From Bacteroidota bacterium (GTDB lineage Bacteria; Bacteroidota; Bacteroidia; NS11-12g; UBA9320): a stretch of DNA of 64,000 bases. The stretch spans positions 1 to 64,000 of the forward strand of contig JABWCE010000014.1 of assembly GCA_013359235.1 (NCBI GenBank), read 5' to 3'. This document shows positions 55,875 through 64,000 of the stretch, piece by piece. How positions within the stretch are numbered: the stretch's first letter is position 1; each line of letters opens with the position of its first letter. The notes beneath the pieces are model-generated. The model was not told the DNA's origin, did no database searches, and saw only the letters and a list, made by a program, of their open reading frames with translations. The position numbers were made by a program, and so were the translations under genes.

Positions 55875-56510
55875 ATGAAAAAGTATATTTCTTCAAAAAA
55901 TTTCACTTTAATTTTAATAAACTTGATACCACTTTTTGGAGTATTTTATTGGGGGTGGTATGCCTATTCAATTATTTTATTTTATGTTGCAGAAACACTT
56001 TTGGTAGGTTTTATTCATGTAATAAAAATGACAGCACTTTATTTTATGAACTCAAAACGGCAATCTGCATTAAGTGTCTCCCGAAACAATTCGGGTGTTA
56101 GAGGCGCTGGACTTATTCCATTTTTTATATTTCATTTTGGTTTTTTTGTATTTGTGCAAATGATGGTTTTTGGAGGTTTTACTAATCAAAATTTACTTAA
56201 AGTATTTCCGGTACTTTTTACCGATACATATAAGTATGCACTTTCTGCAATTTTTTTAACAAAAATTACAGTGCTCATTGCTGAATTGTTCTGGGATCCT
56301 GATAGTGATAAAAAACTGCCTGATGATGTGTTTTTTGAACCATATCCCAGAATAATTGTTCAGCAGTTTATGGTAATTTTGGGAAGTTGGTTTAGCATTA
56401 TCGGAAATTCAATTATTGGATATTTAATAATTCTTATTGTATGCAAAACAGTTCTAGATATAGGTTTTGCTAACTTTGATTTTACAAAATTCAAAAAAAA
56501 AGCTGATTAA
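55875..56510 (+). CDS. Integral membrane protein, DUF6498-like
   Basis: A 211-residue protein with about five membrane segments. The N-terminal part (ILINLIPLFGVFYWGWYAYSIILFYVAETLLVGFIHVIKM) matches the DUF6498 type of membrane protein in my memory, of unknown function. A hydrophilic loop (residues about 57-76, SKRQSALSVSRNNSGVRG) encodes a small CCCGAA-ACAA-TTCGGG hairpin. It follows menB by 20 bases but no link to quinone synthesis is known. Its end overlaps the convergent serine hydrolase by 4 bases. Confidence 0.7.
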   Translation: MKKYISSKNFTLILINLIPLFGVFYWGWYAYSIILFYVAETLLVGFIHVIKMTALYFMNSKRQSALSVSRNNSGVRGAGLIPFFIFHFGFFVFVQMMVFGGFTNQNLLKVFPVLFTDTYKYALSAIFLTKITVLIAELFWDPDSDKKLPDDVFFEPYPRIIVQQFMVILGSWFSIIGNSIIGYLIILIVCKTVLDIGFANFDFTKFKKKAD

Positions 56511-57658
56511 TTTACAATGCTTAGAGCAGCGTCGGTATAGATATAAAAATCGAGCGGATGACCGTTTTTCTTTGTATCGTTTCTCTTTCTGCCCAATCGT
56601 ACTACTACCATATTTTTTGACGGAATGTCAATTATATATTGCCCGTCAATACCTCTTGCATAAAAAATATCAAGCCCTTTGTATTTTATAATCCACCACT
56701 GGTATCCGTATAAGTCATTTGGTTTGCCATCTAATTGCATTGTTGGGGCTAAAGCTATAGATTGATTATAATACTGTGTTGGTAAAATTGTGTCATTACC
56801 CCAAATACCATGTTGAAGCATTAACTGCCCAATCTTTGCAAAATCACGGGCGTTGCTGTGAAAACAGCAAAATCCTTTTTCATTTCCACCTTTATGGTCA
56901 AGGCTCCAATATGCTGGGTGTTCGGCACCTATTTTTTTCCATAATTTTTCAGAAGCGTATTGACTAACTGTTTTTCCTGTGGCTTTTTGTAAAACAAAAC
57001 TCAACAATTGGCTGTTTCCACTCAGGTATGAAAAGTATTTACCAGGTATATTGTTCACTTTGTACTTTTTGTTAAGTTTTACGAGATCATTGCCATAAAG
57101 TGCTTTAGCAGTATATCCATAAGGATTTTTGTATTGTTCTTTAAAATTTATACCGGAACTCATAGTAAGCAAATGTTTAATTTTTAAACCGGTTCCATTG
57201 TATTCGGGCAAAAAATCAGAGACATTTTGCTCTACACTTTTTATTTTGTCTTCCTTTATAGCGGCTCCCGTAAGTATAGAAAGTATTGATTTTGCCATGC
57301 TCCAAGAGTTTGTGTTTGACGAAGAACTGTAACCCTGCCAGTATTCTTCATATATAATTTTATTGTTTTTTACTACAAGAAATGAAAGAGTTTGGTACTT
57401 TTCAATTTCTTTTCTTTCATTGGGTGAAAGCGTTAATTTTCCGAACATTGAATCTTCTATCCATGGCTGCGGCTTGCCAATATTTACTTTTCTGGTATTG
57501 AAAACGTTTTTTGTATCAACACTTGGTCCTAATCGCCCTTTGAGTACTGTGTTTTTTAATGTTTTAAAAATATGAGAATTTCCTGTTAAATAAGCATGTA
57601 CGACAAAAAAAACTGCTATAAAAAAAATCCATTTTAATGTAGAAAAAAAGTATTTCAT
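56507..57658 (-). CDS. Serine hydrolase of the beta-lactamase/class C family, membrane anchored
   Basis: A 383-residue protein with an N-terminal anchor (about residues 8-27, LKWIFFIAVFFVVHAYL). The SxxK motif is in WSMAKSILSILTG (near 120), followed by LLTMSSGINF, YFSYLSGNSQLLSFVL (Tyr-to-Asn motif region) and LGRKRNDTKKNGHP near the end. The family includes penicillin-binding esterases and 6-aminohexanoate hydrolases, so activity cannot be specified; there is no reason to call it a resistance lactamase. Last gene of the sprA strand run. Confidence 0.85.
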   Translation of the reverse strand: MKYFFSTLKWIFFIAVFFVVHAYLTGNSHIFKTLKNTVLKGRLGPSVDTKNVFNTRKVNIGKPQPWIEDSMFGKLTLSPNERKEIEKYQTLSFLVVKNNKIIYEEYWQGYSSSSNTNSWSMAKSILSILTGAAIKEDKIKSVEQNVSDFLPEYNGTGLKIKHLLTMSSGINFKEQYKNPYGYTAKALYGNDLVKLNKKYKVNNIPGKYFSYLSGNSQLLSFVLQKATGKTVSQYASEKLWKKIGAEHPAYWSLDHKGGNEKGFCCFHSNARDFAKIGQLMLQHGIWGNDTILPTQYYNQSIALAPTMQLDGKPNDLYGYQWWIIKYKGLDIFYARGIDGQYIIDIPSKNMVVVRLGRKRNDTKKNGHPLDFYIYTDAALSIVN

Positions 57659-57667
57659 GTATTATAA

Positions 57668-58198
57668 TTATTTTTTAATCTCAGAATTGATTTGAATTTT
57701 CAAATTATCTAATTCAAGTCTGTAATTTTTTAAAAAAATTTCTTTTGATTTTTCAAGTTGTTCAAAAAAGTTGCAAATTTGTTCATCGGCAGTTTCTTTT
57801 TCTTTGCTGTTATTGTTTTTCTTCGCTAATTTAAGCCTGTTGAAATACTCTTCAGTTTTCGAAATGTTTTGATTATTGAAATCAGAAATTATCCTTAAAA
57901 CTGAAAGAAACGATTCTTTTGCAGAATTGTATATCATATCAAAAGATGTGTTCATATAATCGTTCATTGCCATGTCAACCTGCGAACGCACATTCATTAT
58001 CAGTTGCGGAAATGTATCAATTTCATCATTGTAAAATGACCGTTGAAATTTGTTGTAAAGTGTATCAATATTTGCCAATATACTATCATTGTATTTTAAA
58101 AAAGTATTAAAATTTTCGGTTTGCGAAACTTGTATTTCATCTTGCGAAAATGCATTTATTGAGAACAAAATATTTACTAAAAAAATCAACTTTTTCAT
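57668..58198 (-). CDS. Small secreted helical protein beside sprA
   Basis: A 176-residue protein with a signal peptide (MKKLIFLVNILFSINAFSQ). The mature part is helical and charged (YFNRLKLAKKNNNSKEKETA), without recognisable motif. It starts 3 bases after the sprA stop and ends 9 bases before the serine hydrolase start, so all three are probably co-transcribed. A role in the T9SS is only a guess from position. Confidence 0.72.
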   Translation of the reverse strand: MKKLIFLVNILFSINAFSQDEIQVSQTENFNTFLKYNDSILANIDTLYNKFQRSFYNDEIDTFPQLIMNVRSQVDMAMNDYMNTSFDMIYNSAKESFLSVLRIISDFNNQNISKTEEYFNRLKLAKKNNNSKEKETADEQICNFFEQLEKSKEIFLKNYRLELDNLKIQINSEIKK

Positions 58199-58201
58199 AA
58201 A

Positions 58202-61200
58202 TTATTGTAACGTGTATCTAAGTGAAATTCCAAAATTAGTCAATGCAGTATTAAATGATTGTGATGTTTTAGGTTTGTTGACATTTCGGTTGTAAAATGC
58301 CTTGAAATTTAGATTATCATTTATTTGGTAATTGATGGTAGGGCGTATAAATATTGATTTCATACCTGCCGTAGGCTGTACCTGAAGGTCAGAATTTATT
58401 TGTCTTGATATTGTATAACCGTCTTTAAATGAAAAATCAAATCTAAAATCGAGGTCGTTTTTAAGCATTGGCTTTCTGCCGTTTATTTTAAATGGTAAAA
58501 TCATGCCGGCTTTGCGGTAGCCTGCACCTACAACATATTCTTTTGTATGTATTTCGTTTAGCTGATAGCTTGTTGTAAGTGTTAATGATCTGTCGGTTTT
58601 CAACTCAAAATTAAATGTCATTCCATTGTTTAAGGTCATATCAATTTTTATAAGTGGGCTAAATCTCTCAATAATTGAAATAGACGTGAATTGGTATTTT
58701 GGTTGAAGATTTTTGGTTCTTGTAAGCGAATCGCGTCCGTAATTAGCACTCGTATTAAAATTGCCAATTGATGTAGTGGAATTGTACGAATGGCTTATTG
58801 CAATGTTTGAAAAATACTTTTTAATAAATTCAAGTTTGCTCAATCCGTTCCAGTTTATTCTCCATGATGGAAGTGGTATCATCGGAAATCTGTCAAGGCT
58901 GTATTTGCTTATGTCTTTTCCTTGATATGCAGCAATAAATGAATAAAACAATACATCTTGATGATTGCTGTCTATACCAATTGGATAGCGTGTTTTGGGA
59001 TTTATAATACCAATTGAATCTCTGTAATTTTTACTTGTCCAAATATCATCGCCCAATACTTCGCTTTGTACTTTTGAGGCAATAAATCGCCTGTTTTGCA
59101 TAAATTGGTCGAAAGCTGCCGATGTGTATTTGTCATTGTATTTTTCAAATGCTGTTTTCCATGTGTTAGACGAAATGCTGAAACTACCGGCTTCCATCAA
59201 TCCTTGGTCTATAAAGCTGTTTGTAAGTGTATCAAATCTAAAAGTGCTTGAAGTAGTATTTGAGTATCTTCTTTCAAAATTTAAAGTAATTCTGAAACCG
59301 TCAAAAGGCTCTAAAGTAGCACTACCTCTTATTTCAAGCCCTGTAAGCTGGATATAACGGTTTATTTGATTGGGGTAATGTGATAAGTGCCCGTTTTTAG
59401 CTAATTTGTATCTTATTTGTGGGTCTTGCAGCCCTATAATAAATCCTATTCCGGGTGTTTTGTACTTATGGTTGTATCCTAAATAATCAATGCTTTTATT
59501 GTAGCCAGGCAATGTAATTCCGTTTGTTGAATTTATTTCTGTTTGGAATTGTTTTATCAATGTTACAAATCTTAGAACAAATCTCAAACCATCAGAAATT
59601 TCAATTTCTTTCTTGTCTTTTGATGTGTTTTTTGGTTTGGGTTTTGTTTCATCATCGTCGTCATATTTTTTTGGTTTTGATTTTGGTTTATTTTGATTGG
59701 CTGCCTTAAGCAATGGATATTTATTGTAAAAAGATGAAAAATTAAATTGTGTATTAATACCGGTTGTTTGGGTATTTGAAATTGTATTACCTAATATAAG
59801 AGCAGCGGGTGGTGCGGTTTGCCAATTGTAACCTGCCGAATATTTAGCCGAAATATTTATCCAGTTAAAAAATTTGATTTTATTTATCGGGAAATTGTAA
59901 GTTGCATTTATTGTTTGGTTAAAATCATTTGGTTTGCCCATAGCTTTAAAATTTCTCCACATTGTATCTTTTTTTGCCGATGTTTCAAGTGCTCCAAATG
60001 GTTCTTCTACTCTTGCATTTAATGTTGAATTATAATCAACCTTTAAGTTTTTTGTTATTGCGTAATTTATGCCGTAAGTACGTGAGATGAGAAAAGTTTT
60101 ATCGAATAATTTTGGAACTATTGCTTTAAAATTATCATTATTTCGGTTTTGAAGTTCAGAGTATTTTCTGTCAATATCCAAACGCATATTTATACTTTGA
60201 GGCTTAAAAAACAAGCCAAAACCTTTTATTGGGGTCAAAAATTTTGCTTTTATTCTCTTGAATGGTTCCCATGGTTTGGGGCTATTGCTAAAATTATATC
60301 CTATTGTAGCTTTATAGGTTTCGGCAAGGTTTTCCTGAATTATCTGATTTCTTCTGAAAATTTTCTGATAACTGTAACTCACATTAAAATTTTCAATATC
60401 ATAAATATGCGATTTTCCTCCTCCCAGCTTATTTTTTTTCACATTCATAAAATTAAGACTGTACCGCGAAGTAAAATCTTGAGCATTTTCTTTTATTTTT
60501 TTCTTTTCTTCGGTAGTTTGCGCTTCTTTTAAAGCAGTTTTGAGCAATACATCAGGATTAAGGGGATAGTATTTTGGATTTATAATATTTTCGTTATACC
60601 CAATAAACATTGGTATTGTAATACCTGTACGCTGTGGGAAAAACTTGCCAAGTTCAAAACTTGATTGTATATCGTAAGATATAATTTCATTAAGGTTTCG
60701 TTGGTTTAGTCTTTTATCAACTCCCCCAAATCCTATTGATTGGTAGCTTCCTGTAAGATTTACCTTTGCAAAGTCTGCAAGGTTGGCAACAATTCTTGCA
60801 TTTGCTGCGTAACCTCCTGTATTAACAAAGTCTTGCAAACGCAATTCATTAAACCATACTTCGGTGCAAACTTCTTCTTTTCCGTTAAGAGGGTTTTTTA
60901 TTCCGAGCATTATAGAGCGAACATTGCTCAAATCAGGCTGTCCTACAACAGAAATTATATTTCCATTTGACAGTTTATTTTCGTAATATGATGTAATATC
61001 TTTGTTATATTGGTTTCTTTCTAATTTTACTTTTTGAAAATCTTCAAGTGCAATGTTCAGTTCGTTTTCTTTTGGCCAAATTGAGGCTGGATCGCCCGAG
61101 CCGGGTTGTGTAATTTTTAAAGGAATTTCAATTTGGTAGTAGTTGCGTTCTAAGTCTGTTCCAATTCTTACAAATGCTCTTACATCTCCGTCATTCAGAT

Positions 61201-64000
61201 TATTGCCTTCGGCATGTATAAACATTTTAAGGTTTTTGTAATTTCTGATGTCGTAATTCAAAGTTTTGTATGCTGCTCTTGAATCTCCTTTTTTTAGTCG
61301 GCAAGCTCTTAAAGACAGTGATTGCTCGTTCATCTGAACTGTGTTTTGCTGTGTAGGGTCATTTTCTCTTACAATTCCCGGCGGAACTACATAAGGAAAT
61401 GGTACACGTTGGCTGTTTTTTTCAATACTTACAGCAGATACTGTAAATTCGGTAGCATCATTGGGGTCGAGATTTGGACCTACATCGGGCGGAAAATTCA
61501 AATTTTTTAGATATCGTCTCCATTCTGCTCTTACAAGCTGAAATTGTCCAAACCTAAGCACAACGCTATCTTCAAAACCTTTTACAAACATTCTCATAAA
61601 CCTTATAGATTTAAAGTCTTGAATGTCGCCTACTTTGGTTGTAAATTGTCTGATTGGCACTTTGAACTGATACCAGGTAACTGTAGATGGCAAACCGCTT
61701 CCGTCAATATAATTAGGTGTTGTGCGGATTGAATCTGTTACAAAATTAGAGCCTACTTTGAATGATTCGGGCGAGATATCAATTTTGTATTGAAAATACT
61801 CTTCGTTAAAATTCATTGATTGATCTCTGTTCAAGTCTTCGTCATCCGGCAACATTGTTGCTGCGGTTGGCGAGCCATTTGATAGCGTTGCAAGATTTGA
61901 ATTTCCTTCAAGTCCGTTGTAAAATTCATATCTTCCCAAAATGCTTTTTTTAGGTGCATCGTAAGATGGGTCGAAATAATGAAAATAATCGTCATTACTA
62001 GGATCGTTGTAAGCATTTTTATAAATATTTGTACTATTTCCAAACTTATTTTTCAATTCTTCAAGATATGTATTGAAAAACATTCGTTCTTCATCATTGT
62101 TTAATCCGTCTAAACCTTTATCCTGATTGGGTCTTGTTGAAGCATCATTGTCAAAAGCCTGAATTTGCGGAGCTACTTGTGGTACAAGCCCATAGCGAGT
62201 ACTATCAATTCCTAATCGGCTGCCGTCTGATGGTAATCCATTTTCTACAGCCCTGCGGTTGTCGGCATTCAAATCTTCAGATACATTTCCTATATTCAAA
62301 TAAAGTTCTCCTTTGTTGTTTGTATTTCTATCCATACAAAAAGGATCCATCATCCAAAATTCAATATAATCAATATTTGAAGCTTCAAAATCATTGTTAT
62401 CCATTCTTCTTGAAATACCTGCCCAGTTTTCTTTTGGATTTTTAAATGTGCCATCAGTATTAAAGTCGCTTAAAGATGTATTGTAGTTGTATATTCCACG
62501 TTTTTTAGGATAATAAACCAAATCTAATGTTGAAAGCAGATTTACTTGTTGTATTTGAATGTTTAGTTTAGGAAAAACTTCTTTCAACCCCCAAATTCTT
62601 ACAAAAGGGTGTGATTGGTCTGAGCCATTTATATAGTTTGGTACAATTTTGCTGCTGTTTGATGAAATAGAAAATGTTTGGTCTATAGTGTGAAATTGCA
62701 AAGAAGCACGTTTAAATCCTTTGGTAGAATCAGAAGTAGATTCAGGAAATAGTGAATTTTGCCCTTGAGGTGTTGAAGCAAATTTCCAATTTATAACATT
62801 TTTTAAATCAAAAGGAGTTTCGGCTCCTTCAAAATCATCGAGCATTGATGTTCCTCTTTCGCCAATGGTTTTTGCATTGTGTGGAAATATTTTTGCAAAT
62901 TCACCTGAAATTGTAATGTTTGATTTTTCTTTTGTTTCAATAAATGGCAGCCTGTCAACCAATTTGGTGAGAAAACGCGATTCTTTATTCCAAGTTCCAT
63001 CTAATCCTACAATTGTATTCAAAATTGGTTCTTGTCCAATATCAACCTTTGGTGTAAGCGGTCTTTCGGTCATGTGCATAATGGTACCGCCGAGCATTAA
63101 GTTTCGTGAATGTGTGAAATCAAAACGTGAACCTACTAAGGTTTTTTGCTGAAGGGTAAAAAGAGAATTGCTCTCTGACGAAACCTTTATTACTGCTCCT
63201 GAATTTATAATACCTTCGTTTATTATTCTAACTTTTCCAATATTATAATCTACTATAAAGTCAACATTTTCTACAAGGGTTGCACCGTTTGCTGTTACTT
63301 TTACCGAACCTTGCGGAATATTTATTGCATTAAGAGAAATTTCGTTGGTTGAACTTCCTTTATAACTTCCTCTCAGAAAAAATTTGTTATGTGTAACATC
63401 TTGCTCTGCCCACCATTTAGTTGAATCGTAAAGGGCATCGTATGAGTAAAAATATGCATCTTTCCCATTTGGATTTTCGAACTTGCTTCGCAAAAAAGAA
63501 CCAAAAGGTTCGCGTACCGGAAATATAATTCTTCCGTTTGTCATATTTATAGTAATTCCTTCTATCAAATCAAAAACTCCATCGGGCTTTGCTTCTTGTT
63601 GTTTGTTTATATTATCTAAGTTTAGTACTGTAATGAGTTGTTTTTCGAAAATTTTCTTTTCTGACGAACTAACCGGCAAATAGTTTAAATCTGCCGATTT
63701 ATCATCAGCATAAACTACATTTAGAGTAAAATCAAGTGCCTGAACATTGTATGTACTAAGTGAGTAAATGTTTTTCATCATCAAATCCCACAGTGGCCAA
63801 CGGGTATTGGTTATTGATGATTTTAGCATTTTAGTAACCAAGTCTTTGCCACTTCCGCTTGGACCCGGCGGGTTATCACGCGACAATTGCCCTACTTGTA
63901 TTACTTTTCCGTTGTAGGTATATTCGTAAGCTACTGAAAGTATCTCATCATTGTTCAAAGACTGGTTGAGTGAAATATAACCTAATTGGCGGTTTATTGT
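58202..64000 (-). CDS. sprA: SprA (Sov), T9SS outer membrane translocon, C-terminal part, runs off right edge
   Basis: About 1,930 residues of SprA are visible. The track starts at 63958, but the frame is open to the window edge (INRQLGYISLNQSLNNDEIL), so the start lies outside. SprA is the giant 36-strand barrel through which T9SS substrates leave the cell. Recognisable segments: DEILSVAYEYTYNGKVIQVG, NNDFEASNIDYIEFWMMDPF, KEEVCTEVWFNELRLQDF, and many barrel strands to the end (FGISLRYTLQ). A low-complexity Lys/Pro/Asp linker (KSKPKKYDDDDETKPKPK) sits near residue 1430. About 500 N-terminal residues should be missing. Followed by two small-protein and hydrolase genes. Confidence 0.95.
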   Translation of the reverse strand, partial: TINRQLGYISLNQSLNNDEILSVAYEYTYNGKVIQVGQLSRDNPPGPSGSGKDLVTKMLKSSITNTRWPLWDLMMKNIYSLSTYNVQALDFTLNVVYADDKSADLNYLPVSSSEKKIFEKQLITVLNLDNINKQQEAKPDGVFDLIEGITINMTNGRIIFPVREPFGSFLRSKFENPNGKDAYFYSYDALYDSTKWWAEQDVTHNKFFLRGSYKGSSTNEISLNAINIPQGSVKVTANGATLVENVDFIVDYNIGKVRIINEGIINSGAVIKVSSESNSLFTLQQKTLVGSRFDFTHSRNLMLGGTIMHMTERPLTPKVDIGQEPILNTIVGLDGTWNKESRFLTKLVDRLPFIETKEKSNITISGEFAKIFPHNAKTIGERGTSMLDDFEGAETPFDLKNVINWKFASTPQGQNSLFPESTSDSTKGFKRASLQFHTIDQTFSISSNSSKIVPNYINGSDQSHPFVRIWGLKEVFPKLNIQIQQVNLLSTLDLVYYPKKRGIYNYNTSLSDFNTDGTFKNPKENWAGISRRMDNNDFEASNIDYIEFWMMDPFCMDRNTNNKGELYLNIGNVSEDLNADNRRAVENGLPSDGSRLGIDSTRYGLVPQVAPQIQAFDNDASTRPNQDKGLDGLNNDEERMFFNTYLEELKNKFGNSTNIYKNAYNDPSNDDYFHYFDPSYDAPKKSILGRYEFYNGLEGNSNLATLSNGSPTAATMLPDDEDLNRDQSMNFNEEYFQYKIDISPESFKVGSNFVTDSIRTTPNYIDGSGLPSTVTWYQFKVPIRQFTTKVGDIQDFKSIRFMRMFVKGFEDSVVLRFGQFQLVRAEWRRYLKNLNFPPDVGPNLDPNDATEFTVSAVSIEKNSQRVPFPYVVPPGIVRENDPTQQNTVQMNEQSLSLRACRLKKGDSRAAYKTLNYDIRNYKNLKMFIHAEGNNLNDGDVRAFVRIGTDLERNYYQIEIPLKITQPGSGDPASIWPKENELNIALEDFQKVKLERNQYNKDITSYYENKLSNGNIISVVGQPDLSNVRSIMLGIKNPLNGKEEVCTEVWFNELRLQDFVNTGGYAANARIVANLADFAKVNLTGSYQSIGFGGVDKRLNQRNLNEIISYDIQSSFELGKFFPQRTGITIPMFIGYNENIINPKYYPLNPDVLLKTALKEAQTTEEKKKIKENAQDFTSRYSLNFMNVKKNKLGGGKSHIYDIENFNVSYSYQKIFRRNQIIQENLAETYKATIGYNFSNSPKPWEPFKRIKAKFLTPIKGFGLFFKPQSINMRLDIDRKYSELQNRNNDNFKAIVPKLFDKTFLISRTYGINYAITKNLKVDYNSTLNARVEEPFGALETSAKKDTMWRNFKAMGKPNDFNQTINATYNFPINKIKFFNWINISAKYSAGYNWQTAPPAALILGNTISNTQTTGINTQFNFSSFYNKYPLLKAANQNKPKSKPKKYDDDDETKPKPKNTSKDKKEIEISDGLRFVLRFVTLIKQFQTEINSTNGITLPGYNKSIDYLGYNHKYKTPGIGFIIGLQDPQIRYKLAKNGHLSHYPNQINRYIQLTGLEIRGSATLEPFDGFRITLNFERRYSNTTSSTFRFDTLTNSFIDQGLMEAGSFSISSNTWKTAFEKYNDKYTSAAFDQFMQNRRFIASKVQSEVLGDDIWTSKNYRDSIGIINPKTRYPIGIDSNHQDVLFYSFIAAYQGKDISKYSLDRFPMIPLPSWRINWNGLSKLEFIKKYFSNIAISHSYNSTTSIGNFNTSANYGRDSLTRTKNLQPKYQFTSISIIERFSPLIKIDMTLNNGMTFNFELKTDRSLTLTTSYQLNEIHTKEYVVGAGYRKAGMILPFKINGRKPMLKNDLDFRFDFSFKDGYTISRQINSDLQVQPTAGMKSIFIRPTINYQINDNLNFKAFYNRNVNKPKTSQSFNTALTNFGISLRYTLQ

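Noticed and set aside
56080-56095. CCCGAA-ACAA-TTCGGG hairpin in the DUF6498-like gene as a terminator
   Set aside because: Only a 6-bp stem, inside an open reading frame and without a T run. It may still be a small palindromic insertion in a loop, as in the methyltransferase, but two cases are too few to claim a family.
56507-57658. Antibiotic-resistance class C beta-lactamase
   Set aside because: Only the general SxxK serine hydrolase fold is visible, with an N-terminal anchor; motifs do not match true AmpC enzymes.
60149-60532. 127-codon plus-strand ORF
   Set aside because: Antisense to sprA; aromatic-rich shadow of beta-barrel codons.

Overview
The window is a low-GC (roughly one third G+C by eye), densely coded chromosomal segment from a member of the Bacteroidota. 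The evidence is type IX secretion (T9SS) machinery (a SprA C-terminal part, a SprE/PorW-like TPR protein), secreted proteins with T9SS type A and type B sorting domains, DUF4270 and DUF3109 proteins, an OMP_b-brl/CarboxypepD_reg outer membrane receptor, poor ribosome-binding sites, and repeated TAnnTTTG-type -7 promoter elements. Genus and order cannot be fixed from the sequence alone. No rRNA, tRNA, CRISPR array, insertion sequence or prophage was seen, and no gene-free stretch exceeds 300 bases.

Layout. 1-4.4 kb (minus): a T9SS type B protein broken by a frame change, a T9SS type A protein, and an M23 peptidase. 4.5-7.1 kb (plus): SprE/PorW-like. 7.1-8.1 kb: a secreted cupin and a small membrane protein. 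8.1-13.2 kb (minus): outer membrane receptor, GT-C-like membrane protein, YqeY, hypothetical. 13.4-15.7 kb: a type II restriction-modification pair (CfrBI-like nuclease plus a methyltransferase carrying HEAT repeats), probably acquired. 16.2-22.2 kb (minus): a tight six-gene operon starting at cysS, holding three peptidase-type proteins and a GT39-like protein. 22.3-28.8 kb: a phosphate block (PhoR-like kinase, PiT transporter, DUF47 protein on minus; recJ and an OprO/P-type porin on plus). 28.9-35.0 kb (plus): pheT, a coiled-coil gene, zapA, rny, adk, obg. 35.2-36.2 kb (minus): an AT-rich locus with a nuclease-like gene and what looks like a truncated restriction enzyme. 36.5-41.0 kb: purL, and purK-purE-DUF3109. 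41.1-46.7 kb: a metzincin-like T9SS substrate, menE, an OmpA-family protein, panC. 46.8-52.1 kb: starch-synthase-like gene, DUF4270 lipoprotein, DAHP synthase, asd, hutI. 52.3-56.5 kb: ald, menD, menB, membrane protein. 56.5-64 kb (minus): serine hydrolase, small secreted protein, SprA (runs off the right edge).

How the genes work together. SprA and SprE belong to the T9SS that would export the sorting-domain proteins at 1-3.5 kb and 41-43.6 kb. The PiT/DUF47/kinase operon and the porin appear to form a phosphate-uptake regulon: both promoters carry three TTAA-led repeats at an exact 11-bp period, in the same phase relative to a TTTGCAT element. MenD, MenB and MenE indicate menaquinone synthesis. 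PurL, PurE and PurK are steps of purine synthesis.

The most interesting items are the shared phosphate-type operator, the HEAT-fused methyltransferase with a perfect hairpin in its interdomain linker, the unexplained locus at 35.2-36.2 kb, and the composition and frame break in the first gene. All calls come from reading the sequence and the supplied translations; no database search was run.
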